From Hyphomicrobiales bacterium (GTDB lineage Bacteria; Pseudomonadota; Alphaproteobacteria; Rhizobiales; S144-35): a stretch of DNA of 5,954 nt. The stretch is from assembly GCA_015494185.1 (NCBI GenBank), contig WGBT01000081.1:1-5954 (forward strand), read 5' to 3'. This document shows, piece by piece, positions 1 through 5,313 of the stretch. Positions within the stretch are counted from its first letter, which is position 1. Each line of letters opens with the position of its first letter. A model generated the notes under the pieces. The model ran no database searches. It was not told where the DNA came from and worked only from the letters and a program-made list of their open reading frames with translations. Made by a program: the position numbers and the translations under genes.

Positions 1-333
1 CTCCATAGCCATGCACACGCAGAACGCTCAGGCTCTGTCTTAACACTATACCAAGCTCCCTTGGAATTACGCCTTTGCTCCACAAAAATATTCTTTGCGT
101 TCTTTTTTTTGCGTTTTGCGCCAGCCAAATTCGGCTTTGAGCATAACCTGTCCCCACAGACAGCAATCGTGAATTCGGCGATCGGGCATCTCGGAGCAAA
201 ATTATTTCACAGCATTAGGCATTATTAGAAACGTCCCCAAAACATTCAAGAACATTTAATCAAAACCCTTGATTTACCTTAATTTGTGTTTTTAGGTCTT
301 GCCGCTTGCGCCCCTTAAACTAATCTTCGATGA
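1..333. other. AT-rich stretch without a supported gene
   Basis: No reading frame here has both a plausible start with a ribosome-binding site and protein-like composition on either strand. It contains a run of eight T (103-110) flanked by three TTTGCG copies (94-99, 108-113, 115-120). A TATAGT hexamer reads leftward on the minus strand (45-50), but no good -35 partner lies 16-18 bases upstream. The stretch may be the upstream region of a gene beyond the left edge, but nothing in the sequence proves this. Confidence 0.5.
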
Positions 334-344
334 CTAATCATCGA
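327..344 (-). repeat. Hairpin around the stop codon of the small membrane-protein gene
   Basis: Perfect 7-bp arms (TCGATGA at 327-333 and TCATCGA at 338-344) enclose a 4-base loop. On the minus strand the TAG stop of the 34-codon gene (336-334) falls in the loop and the adjoining arm. No T-run follows on the minus strand, so it is not a canonical intrinsic terminator. It could protect the 3' end of the transcript or act as a weak rho-assisted stop. Confidence 0.4.
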
Positions 345-438
345 TCGGACGTTTTTTCCATGCAAACCAACCTGCCAACAGCCCAAGTACAAAAGTCCCA
401 ACAAGATAGGGCCAGAGCGCTTCGATCAGATAATACAT
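334..438 (-). CDS. Small single-pass membrane protein, 34 aa
   Basis: I do not recognise a named family. The predicted 34-residue peptide starts MYYLIEALWPYL and has one hydrophobic helix at about residues 8-27, rich in aromatic residues and glycine. It includes a GxxxG motif (Gly19, Gly23) of the sort that packs helices together. It ends in a basic, hydrophilic tail (KKRPIDD). By the positive-inside rule the C-terminus should be cytoplasmic and the N-terminus periplasmic. The ATG at 438 is supported by GGTGAGAGG (446-454) seven bases upstream. That sequence belongs to a 17-bp unit present three times in tandem. An in-frame GTG 15 bases upstream lies inside the ribosome-binding repeat and is a less likely start. 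The gene lies on the same strand as, and 284 bases downstream of, the BON-domain gene, so cotranscription is possible. The strong Shine-Dalgarno sequence and clean membrane-helix pattern argue that it is real despite its length; its function is unknown. Confidence 0.7.
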   Translation of the reverse strand: MYYLIEALWPYLVGTFVLGLLAGWFAWKKRPIDD

Positions 439-488
439 TTTGCGACCTCTCACCTTTTGCGGCCTCTCACCTTTTACGGCCTCTCAGC
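438..488 (-). repeat. Three 17-bp tandem repeats carrying the ribosome-binding site
   Basis: Three adjacent 17-bp copies occupy 438-454, 455-471 and 472-488. The plus-strand sequence of the middle copy is TTTTGCGGCCTCTCACC, and the others differ from it at one (first) and two (third) positions. On the coding (minus) strand the first two copies contain GGTGAGAGG and the outermost has CTGAGAGG, so the Shine-Dalgarno-like core recurs every 17 bases. The innermost copy overlaps the first base of the ATG. A degenerate trace (AAAGGTGA on the minus strand, about 498-505) may be an older copy. Since 17 is not a multiple of three, this is not a coding repeat. Confidence 0.85.
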
Positions 489-542
489 GTCGACGTTCAC
501 CTTTCGATGAAAATTCCGCCATTTATCAGCTTAGCAAGCTCT

Positions 543-713
543 TTAGCAACCTCTAATGAAACCGCCAAACCAGCCCCGCCCCCCTCGGGCCTCCCGCCGA
601 TAGTCACCGCGGCGAATGGGCGAGAAACCAAGGGCCGCGATGGGGTTAGCGTTTTCCAGAAGTTCCCTTATATCAGGCTTCCCCTTCTTATCGGCTTTCT
701 CATTATCATACCA
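543..713 (-). other. Possible decayed C-terminal extension or start-less small gene
   Basis: Fifty-six sense codons end in TAA (545-543) with no ATG, GTG or TTG start in frame. The frame is the same as that of the BON-domain gene: after its TAA (725-723) come GAA, TTA, then TGA (716-714), then the open stretch. The translation looks protein-like, with a charged start (DNEKADKKGKPD), a helix-like segment (IRELLENANPIAALGF), and an Arg/Gly-rich end finishing WFGGFIRGC. Alternatively, deleting one G at 711-712 would join it to the tandem ATGs at 717-712, making a small gene broken by a one-base insertion. It may equally be chance. No family was recognised. Confidence 0.25.
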
Positions 714-722
714 TCATAATTC

Positions 723-2426
723 TTATTGAGCTTCAATGGGCGCAGCCCCTGACTTCTCTTCTCCATCTCCCCCCTCTGCCCCCTCTTCTCCATGAGGCGC
801 CCCTTCCCCAACAGATTCAGCTGAGCCAGATTGCTCCTCTGCCACCGGTTCAGCCCCATCTTCTGCTTCTGCGGGCGCCTGTTCCGGTGCAGGGATAGGC
901 TGTGGTTTGGGGGGCTCGACCAAATTCACATTGCCCCATGAAAAACCACGGGGACCACCCTGATTCAACCGGGCTTGCAAAGCAACATAAGCCGCATAAT
1001 CTTTTGGATGGCCTTCAATGGACATTACCTTGTTGCGCAAAGCCACCCGCCCTTGATGCAAATCAACCAGCTGGTTCAAGGCAAACAGCACAGCCCCCTG
1101 CCAAACATTTGGCTTGATCGCCCCGCTTGCCAAGGTCATGTCATCACGCTGTTTGAGGCCGGGAAAAGCCTTGCTGGCCGCGGTAAAAATAGCTTGCCGT
1201 ACCGCCTGATTGGGCACATGGCCGGAAAACACCAATTCATTCTCCCGGCGTTCGGCTGACCAGGTATAAGGATCAAGCACTTTCCAACTGATCTTATTAA
1301 TCAACGTAAAGCCGTTTTGAAGGGCCGTCTTCAACTGCGCAACCGTTTGTTGGGCGGCCGGTTGATGAGCGGCTTGACCGCTGATCGTTATTTTCTTGCC
1401 ATTCATCTCAAGCTTGCCCTTGTCCAGCTCTTTCAGGCTGTCAATTCCGGCTATCACTCCCGCAGCAAAACTTTTCGGGGCACCGGCGGCAATTTTCAGA
1501 TTATTGACAACAGTGAATTCAGGAAATTTGGCCTGGACCTCAGCCACAACTTTCTGGCGCATGGTTTCATCGGGAACAAAGCCGGACAGCACCAGCTGAC
1601 CGGCGATCTCGGCAGCCGAGAATGTATAGGGACGAACCACCGGCGGCTTAATGCTGCTGGCTTTCAAACTTATCCCTTTGGGCAATTGCGACAGTGCCGC
1701 TTTGAGCGCTTCATATTGATCTGGTGTGGCTGCCGTACCGGTGAGCGACAATGCCGTATCCGTCAGGCTGACATTACCCGATTTAAGCTTGGCCAATTGA
1801 TGCAGCCCAAAACTGACCCCCGCGTTCCAAACATCAAGGTCAGGTTCACCTGCGGCAATGATCATGGTGTCTGTCATGGCATGGTTGGGAAACATCGCCT
1901 GAACCTGGGACAGAACCGATTTGCGGTGCTGTTCGGAGGGAACGTGACCGGTCAACTTGATCTTCCCCTCATAGCGCTTTGCCCGCCAGCTATAGGGCTT
2001 GGCAAGGGGCAACACATCCGTCCGCGCGGCAAGACTGCGAACCCCGGGTAATTGGGCCACAATGGCGCGGGCCGCCTTGTCGTCTTCGGCCGTGCGCGCG
2101 GTACCAGAAATGATCCCATCACGGCCATTGAATGTCACTTTTGCCCAGTTCTGGCCCGCGGCTTCCAAAGCTTGCGCGGCACGTTGGCTCAGCTCCTGCT
2201 CAATCCGGGCTTTTTCAGCGGTATTGATCCACCAGCCGATAGCGGCCAACGGCACCAGAGCCCAAAGCCAGCGAAACCACCCAAATTTCAACTGTGTCCG
2301 GGGGGGAGGCGCATCCGCCTGATGGCGAAAAAACAACCAAGCCAAGCATAAGAGCAGGAGAACAGCTACTGCAATTCCGATATAGATATAAGGCAAACTC
2401 GCCCCCCAAGAATCCACCCCGGTCAT
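723..2426 (-). CDS. Inner-membrane protein with periplasmic BON domain and three internal repeats
   Basis: The 567-residue protein has two membrane segments (about residues 12-33 and 50-67). The loop between them is basic, predicting a cytoplasmic loop and a periplasmic remainder. Residues about 72-140 form a BON-like domain, with the typical alternation around Trp94, GRDG (101-104) and SGTA (107-110), then a helix ending in PGVR. BON domains are thought to bind phospholipid or other envelope components. Three further repeats of about 120 residues follow, opening with PYSW (144), PYTF (266) and PYTW (386). Each then has a G[HF]VP turn, a helix ending in a xFP motif, an A[AS]GA/AAGE-like segment and a second strand pair. 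Residues 504-567 are a Pro-, Glu- and Gly-rich acidic tail, probably disordered. Rhizobial relatives, as I remember them, join this kind of N-terminus to an OmpA peptidoglycan-binding domain; none is visible here. The ATG is set by GGAGGAA (2433-2439) six bases upstream. No clear promoter was found. Exact function unknown. Confidence 0.85.
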   Translation of the reverse strand: MTGVDSWGASLPYIYIGIAVAVLLLLCLAWLFFRHQADAPPPRTQLKFGWFRWLWALVPLAAIGWWINTAEKARIEQELSQRAAQALEAAGQNWAKVTFNGRDGIISGTARTAEDDKAARAIVAQLPGVRSLAARTDVLPLAKPYSWRAKRYEGKIKLTGHVPSEQHRKSVLSQVQAMFPNHAMTDTMIIAAGEPDLDVWNAGVSFGLHQLAKLKSGNVSLTDTALSLTGTAATPDQYEALKAALSQLPKGISLKASSIKPPVVRPYTFSAAEIAGQLVLSGFVPDETMRQKVVAEVQAKFPEFTVVNNLKIAAGAPKSFAAGVIAGIDSLKELDKGKLEMNGKKITISGQAAHQPAAQQTVAQLKTALQNGFTLINKISWKVLDPYTWSAERRENELVFSGHVPNQAVRQAIFTAASKAFPGLKQRDDMTLASGAIKPNVWQGAVLFALNQLVDLHQGRVALRNKVMSIEGHPKDYAAYVALQARLNQGGPRGFSWGNVNLVEPPKPQPIPAPEQAPAEAEDGAEPVAEEQSGSAESVGEGAPHGEEGAEGGDGEEKSGAAPIEAQ

Positions 2427-2804
2427 AACGGCTTCCTCCCCTGATTGTTCAATATCTGCAAATAGCGCAGCATGCTCTTCAATCTACCAATACCGCGTTA
2501 CCTGTTGGAACATCACAGACAACGGCACTTATGATGAAACGTGGCCCCATGGCATTCCCGTTCCTTGCCGGCCGGTTTCTTGATCCCCGGTTCATTCCAT
2601 TATTATTTTTGATTATCGTTATAATTGCCGCTGTAAATCCATCGAATTCAAGTGAATCATCAATGAATTCAAGCGGTTCGACATCCCGTTTTCATCAAGC
2701 TTGGGGCATGTGAGGCATTCTGTCTTGCCAAATATCTTGCCAAACGGGTTTTGCCTTTGGTTAAGGGGTACACTGCCCCATTGGTAGCGGCTGCATGGCC
2801 AATC

Positions 2805-2844
2805 TGTCAATCATGGCAATCACATTGACAAGATTATTTGTCAT
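2805..2844. repeat. Cluster of inverted TGTCA/TGACA motifs
   Basis: TGTCAAT (2805-2811) and ATTGACA (2824-2830) are perfect inverted arms with a 12-base spacer. TGACAA (2826-2831) and TTGTCA (2839-2844) form a second, overlapping inverted pair with a 7-base spacer. Two more TGACA copies lie at 2965-2969 and 2975-2979, next to the terminator. The arrangement resembles an operator for a dimeric regulator, but there is no adjacent promoter that I can identify. Its role is undecided. Confidence 0.35.
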
Positions 2845-2978
2845 GGTATGGCGAGAGATCAAGACTAGAGATATGGATTTCCGTTATTGTAGATTTTTTA
2901 TCACATCGCCAAGCAAAGCAAATGAGACTACCAAATGAATACGTTTTAAGATTTTCGCCTCAAATGACATGATGTGAC

Positions 2979-3008
2979 AAAAAACGACCCCGGGGGGAGC
3001 CGGGGCCG
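2979..3008 (-). terminator. Rho-independent terminator of the outer-membrane barrel gene
   Basis: On the minus strand, a 9-bp GC-rich stem (arms at 3000-3008 and 2985-2993, one G-T wobble) with a 6-base loop is followed directly by six T (plus-strand A at 2979-2984). It lies about 77 bases beyond the barrel-gene stop and matches the canonical stem plus U-tract form. No T-run follows on the plus strand, so it acts in one direction. Confidence 0.88.
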
Positions 3009-3084
3009 TGAACAGACGCAAGACAGATGCTGAACAGGGGGATCTTGCGCCATAATTCAATTATCGAGGATCGACTTATTTAGC

Positions 3085-3963
3085 TTATTTAAATGGCACC
3101 ATGGCCGCTGTTGGATGAAAATTCACCCGAATCCCGGCCTTGATTTCATGGGCGGCGATATCTTCAAAGAGCACCTGCGCATCCTGGGTTGGATCCGCGA
3201 TGACATGGCGCTCGGAACGGGCATCACCCAAATCGATGTAACGGTACCCCACATCCAGCGTTAAGCGATCGGAATACTGATAGGAGGCGCCAGCCATCAC
3301 CGACCAAGCCAGTTCCAATTGCTCCGCACCAGCAATCTGCTGCCGGGCGCCACTTGGATCGATCCATGTCACATCATCCATGCTGTGATAGGCGACCCCC
3401 ACACCAACGCCCACATAAGGCGTGATTCCTGCGATCTGTGCGAAATCCAAGTCATAGTAGAAATTCGCCATCAAAGAATGCGAGGTCAGTGGCGCCCAGA
3501 TCGGATCATCAGGAGCTGGATCCCCGCTGATTTCTTTTTGGGTGCGCAGGCTCAAGACGAGATCGGCACGAAAACCATTGCCAAAGGCGCAGCCCACACC
3601 GGCATCAAACACCGCGCCATCTTCCATGTCGATATTCGCGATTTGAGATAGTGTGCCTGCCCCCCCTGCAGCATTCTGGTAGAAAAAGTCACCGTCAGGC
3701 TTACCGGACAGTGAAGCCCCGGCATCAAGCCGCCAATAGCAACGGCGTCCGCTCTCCCGAGAAACCACCGGCAACGGGGCGGCAACCGGCTCTTCATGGC
3801 TTGGCGCCGGCGCCCCCTTGAAAGTTTCATAACCCGTTGCATTAAAACTGTCATCAGTGCGCCAGGACGCAAAACCATCCCCACCAGCATTGGCAGGCAT
3901 CGCAATGCCCACGACAGCCACGAACAGAGCCGAAGACAAACCCACTTTGGCAAATTTATTCAT
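3085..3963 (-). CDS. Outer-membrane beta-barrel protein, Omp25/opacity-like
   Basis: The 292-residue precursor has a Sec signal peptide (basic MNKFAK, hydrophobic core, cleavage predicted after Ala26 in the ANA motif). A 40-50-residue Pro/Ala/Glu-rich linker (about 27-72) follows, then a barrel of about eight amphipathic strands: roughly 75-86, 117-126, 129-142, 160-174, 180-194, 217-230, 232-246 and 271-282. GYRYIDLG (239-246) and the YVGVGVGVAY strand (183-192) are typical of the small porin-like/opacity barrels abundant in alphaproteobacterial outer membranes. The last strand (HEIKAGIRVNF) resembles a Bam-recognised signal ending in Phe282, yet ten residues follow it, which is slightly unusual. 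Cys75 and Cys125 lie in neighbouring strands and could pair. The ATG is supported by GAGGGAA (3971-3977) seven bases upstream. The gene is monocistronic, with its own terminator, and diverges from accA. A CtrA-type box lies about 100 bases upstream. Exact ligand or role unknown. Confidence 0.85.
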   Translation of the reverse strand: MNKFAKVGLSSALFVAVVGIAMPANAGGDGFASWRTDDSFNATGYETFKGAPAPSHEEPVAAPLPVVSRESGRRCYWRLDAGASLSGKPDGDFFYQNAAGGAGTLSQIANIDMEDGAVFDAGVGCAFGNGFRADLVLSLRTQKEISGDPAPDDPIWAPLTSHSLMANFYYDLDFAQIAGITPYVGVGVGVAYHSMDDVTWIDPSGARQQIAGAEQLELAWSVMAGASYQYSDRLTLDVGYRYIDLGDARSERHVIADPTQDAQVLFEDIAAHEIKAGIRVNFHPTAAMVPFK

Positions 3964-4063
3964 CTTTTACTTCCCTCATTGAACGCCCGACACGGAATCC
4001 AAACCCCTGGAACTCCCGCAGACTGCAAATCAAAATCGATGAGAGAACTGTGACCGATTAGGG

Positions 4064-4078
4064 TTAATGACGGCTTAA
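4064..4078. promoter_or_regulatory. Candidate CtrA-binding box TTAA-N7-TTAA
   Basis: TTAA (4064-4067) and TTAA (4075-4078) are separated by exactly seven bases, matching the full binding motif of the alphaproteobacterial cell-cycle regulator CtrA. On the minus strand the second half reads TTAACC, as in many known sites. It sits 101 bases upstream of the barrel start codon and about 43 bases before the accA -35 hexamer. The barrel gene is the more natural target, since CtrA controls outer-membrane protein genes, including omp25, in Brucella. No convincing -10 for the barrel gene was found. Confidence 0.6.
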
Positions 4079-4098
4079 GCAGCGCGAAATTTTGTCAT

Positions 4099-4123
4099 CA
4101 AAGGAACCCTTAATGTTCCTTTG
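4099..4123. promoter_or_regulatory. Perfect 9-7-9 inverted repeat, candidate operator
   Basis: CAAAGGAAC (4099-4107) and GTTCCTTTG (4115-4123) are perfect inverted arms with a 7-base spacer. The right arm shares TTG with the -35 hexamer of the accA promoter (4121-4126), so a protein bound here would block RNA polymerase at accA. It also lies upstream of the barrel gene. No T-run follows, which favours DNA binding over termination. I cannot name the regulator. Confidence 0.6.
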
Positions 4124-4149
4124 CCGACCGCGCTGCGCGGTGCTATAGT
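4121..4149 (+). promoter_or_regulatory. accA promoter, sigma-70 type with extended -10
   Basis: A -35 hexamer TTGCCG (4121-4126) and a -10 hexamer TATAGT (4144-4149) are 17 bases apart, the optimal spacing. TG at 4141-4142 adds an extended -10 element. The predicted start is near 4156, giving a leader of roughly 107 bases before the accA ATG. This is the best promoter in the window. Confidence 0.72.
4127..4141. promoter_or_regulatory. GC-rich palindrome filling the accA promoter spacer
   Basis: ACCGCGC (4127-4133) and GCGCGGT (4135-4141) are perfect inverted arms around one T. They occupy 15 of the 17 bases between the -35 and -10 hexamers, starting immediately after the -35. A dyad in this position suits a repressor or a MerR-like regulator, although MerR-type promoters usually have 19-20-base spacers. 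The bound factor is unknown. Confidence 0.5.
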
Positions 4150-4192
4150 ATGATTGAAGTGTTTGAAAGTGAGGCTGGGCAGCGCTGTCAGT

Positions 4193-4211
4193 CCCCCCCC
4201 ACAAGCGGGGG
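4193..4211 (+). other. C-run/G-run hairpin in the accA leader
   Basis: Eight C (4193-4200) can pair with five G (4207-4211) across the loop ACAAGC, giving a stem of five base pairs that can slide in register. It lies midway in the predicted untranslated leader, more than 50 bases before the accA ATG. No T-run follows. The sequence between it and the ATG is A-rich and unstructured. It could influence RNA stability or translation. Confidence 0.35.
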
Positions 4212-4262
4212 AAGATATCGCCCCAAGGCAAGAATCCTGAGATAAAAAAGCGAAAAATCTTA

Positions 4263-5216
4263 ATGCGAACTTATCTTGATTTTGAAAAGAATATTGCTGA
4301 ACTTGAAAGCAAAATCTCGGAACTGCGCGCGCTCACGGGAAACGACACCACTGTTTCGATCGATGATGAGATTGCCAAGCTGGAAAGCAAGGCCCGCAGC
4401 GCCCTTAAAGAAACTTACGCCAATCTGACGCCATGGCAGAAAACACAAGTGGCCCGCCACCCCGACCGGCCGCATTTCACCGACTATGTCAATGGTCTCA
4501 TTGAAGACTTCACCCCTTTGGCCGGGGACCGGCAATTCGGGGAAGATCACGCCATCATCGGCGGCATTGGCAAATTGCACGGCCGTTCGGTGATGATCAT
4601 CGGCCATGAGAAGGGGCGCGACACCCAAAGCCGCATCAAGCACAATTTTGGCATGGCCCGCCCTGAAGGCTATCGCAAAGCCATTCGGCTGATGGACATG
4701 GCTGAGCGATTTTCCCTGCCAGTCATCACCCTGGTTGATACCGCAGGCGCTTATCCCGGTGTCGGCGCGGAGGAACGTGGACAGGCGGAAGCCATTGCCC
4801 GCTCGACTGAAAAATGCCTCACCCTTTCCGTCCCATTGATTGCCGCCATCATCGGTGAAGGAGGCTCAGGCGGGGCGGTGGCGCTGGCTTCGGCCAATCG
4901 TGTGCTGATCTTGGAACACGCCATCTATACCGTGATTTCGCCTGAAGGCGCGGCTTCCATTCTCTGGCGCGACGCCGCCAAGGCCCAGGAAGCCGCCACC
5001 AGTATGAAAATCACCGCTGACGACTTGAAACATTTCGGCGTGGTCGACGCCATTATTTCGGAACCCCCAGGCGGCGCTCACCGGGATCCCATGAAAACCA
5101 TCGAAACCCTTGGGCTGATGCTCGACAGCATCTTGCAAGAATATGATGGGAAAAGCCCGGATGAAATCCGCCGCGAGCGCCAGGAGAAATTTTTGAAAAT
5201 TGGCCGCGTTGTCTGA
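4263..5216 (+). CDS. accA: Acetyl-CoA carboxylase carboxyltransferase subunit alpha
   Basis: AccA pairs with AccD to form the cytoplasmic carboxyltransferase that moves the carboxyl group from biotin on AccB to acetyl-CoA. This makes malonyl-CoA, the first committed step of fatty-acid synthesis. The 317-residue length matches the usual 315-320. The N-terminal helix (YLDFEKNIAELESKI, 4-18) is the family start and supports this ATG. The crotonase-like core carries VDTAGAYPG (158-166), GEGGSGGA (198-205, oxyanion-hole glycines) and SPEGAASILWRD (226-237). The C-terminal helical region is complete, so the subunit appears intact. The zinc-binding domain belongs to AccD and is not expected here. 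The start has no clear Shine-Dalgarno sequence, only an A-rich stretch (about 4242-4258). Transcription should come from the promoter at 4121-4149, which overlaps two symmetric elements. A YafK-like lipoprotein gene follows 222 bases downstream on the same strand, an order I recall from other Rhizobiales. Confidence 0.98.
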   Translation: MRTYLDFEKNIAELESKISELRALTGNDTTVSIDDEIAKLESKARSALKETYANLTPWQKTQVARHPDRPHFTDYVNGLIEDFTPLAGDRQFGEDHAIIGGIGKLHGRSVMIIGHEKGRDTQSRIKHNFGMARPEGYRKAIRLMDMAERFSLPVITLVDTAGAYPGVGAEERGQAEAIARSTEKCLTLSVPLIAAIIGEGGSGGAVALASANRVLILEHAIYTVISPEGAASILWRDAAKAQEAATSMKITADDLKHFGVVDAIISEPPGGAHRDPMKTIETLGLMLDSILQEYDGKSPDEIRRERQEKFLKIGRVV

Positions 5217-5233
5217 GTCACACCTTGTCTGAG
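5209..5233 (+). repeat. 9-bp direct repeat across the accA stop
   Basis: TTGTCTGAG occurs at 5209-5217 and again at 5225-5233, a period of 16 bases. The first copy includes the last sense codon and TGA stop of accA. It may be a small duplication. No terminator-like hairpin with a T-run was seen between accA and the next gene. Confidence 0.5.
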
Positions 5234-5313
5234 CCAAGCGGATAGGCGAATGAACACGACAGGTGACAAGGGGGACGCGAGGCGAAAGCTCAAGCGCCAT
5301 TATCCCGACAAAA

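Larger units (their letters stand above)
2427..3084. other. 658-base spacer, mostly non-coding
   Basis: This lies between the start of the BON gene and the end of the barrel gene, both on the minus strand. It holds the ribosome-binding site of the BON gene, the barrel-gene terminator and a cluster of TGTCA/TGACA inverted repeats. A 60-codon plus-strand frame (2531-2713) has a hydrophobic segment (FIPLLFLIIVIIAAV) followed by a Ser/Asn-rich tail, but no Shine-Dalgarno sequence precedes any of its ATGs. I do not call it a gene. A short GAATTCAAG direct repeat occurs at about 2642-2650 and 2663-2671. The BON-gene promoter should be near 2440-2540 on the minus strand, but no convincing hexamer pair was found. 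Confidence 0.5.

Noticed and set aside
40..75. Leftward promoter with TATAGT on the minus strand
   Set aside because: No hexamer resembling TTGACA lies 16-18 bases upstream, and the downstream gene is outside the window.
484..522. A 12-codon minus-strand leader frame (starts MAEFSSKGERRR) ending in the 17-bp repeats
   Set aside because: It has no ribosome-binding site, and a 12-codon frame is expected by chance.
330..719. A 129-codon plus-strand frame
   Set aside because: It runs antisense to the small membrane-protein gene and the tandem repeats, has no ribosome-binding site, and its product has low-complexity Pro/Ser content with no recognisable pattern.
668..859. A 63-codon minus-strand frame at the end of the BON gene
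   Set aside because: It overlaps the BON acidic tail in another frame, and the purine-rich tract explains its Arg/Lys-rich content.
1317..2051. A 244-codon plus-strand frame
   Set aside because: It lies entirely antisense within the BON-domain gene, and its Cys/Arg/Gln-rich translation is typical of an antisense shadow of an Ala/Lys/Leu-rich protein.
2825..2852. TTGACA followed by TATGGC as a plus-strand promoter
   Set aside because: The -35 is perfect but the spacer is 16 bases and the -10 is poor. No plus-strand gene or terminator follows; TTGACA is better explained as part of the inverted motif cluster.
4099..4123. LexA (SOS) box
   Set aside because: The alphaproteobacterial LexA motif is a direct GTTC-N7-GTTC repeat. 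Here the halves are inverted, and neither accA nor the barrel gene is an SOS gene.
4103..4124. EcfG general stress promoter (GGAAC) on either strand
   Set aside because: No CGTT occurs 16-17 bases after GGAAC in either orientation.
4260..4643. A 127-codon minus-strand frame opposite accA
   Set aside because: It is antisense to the conserved start of accA, which is certain.
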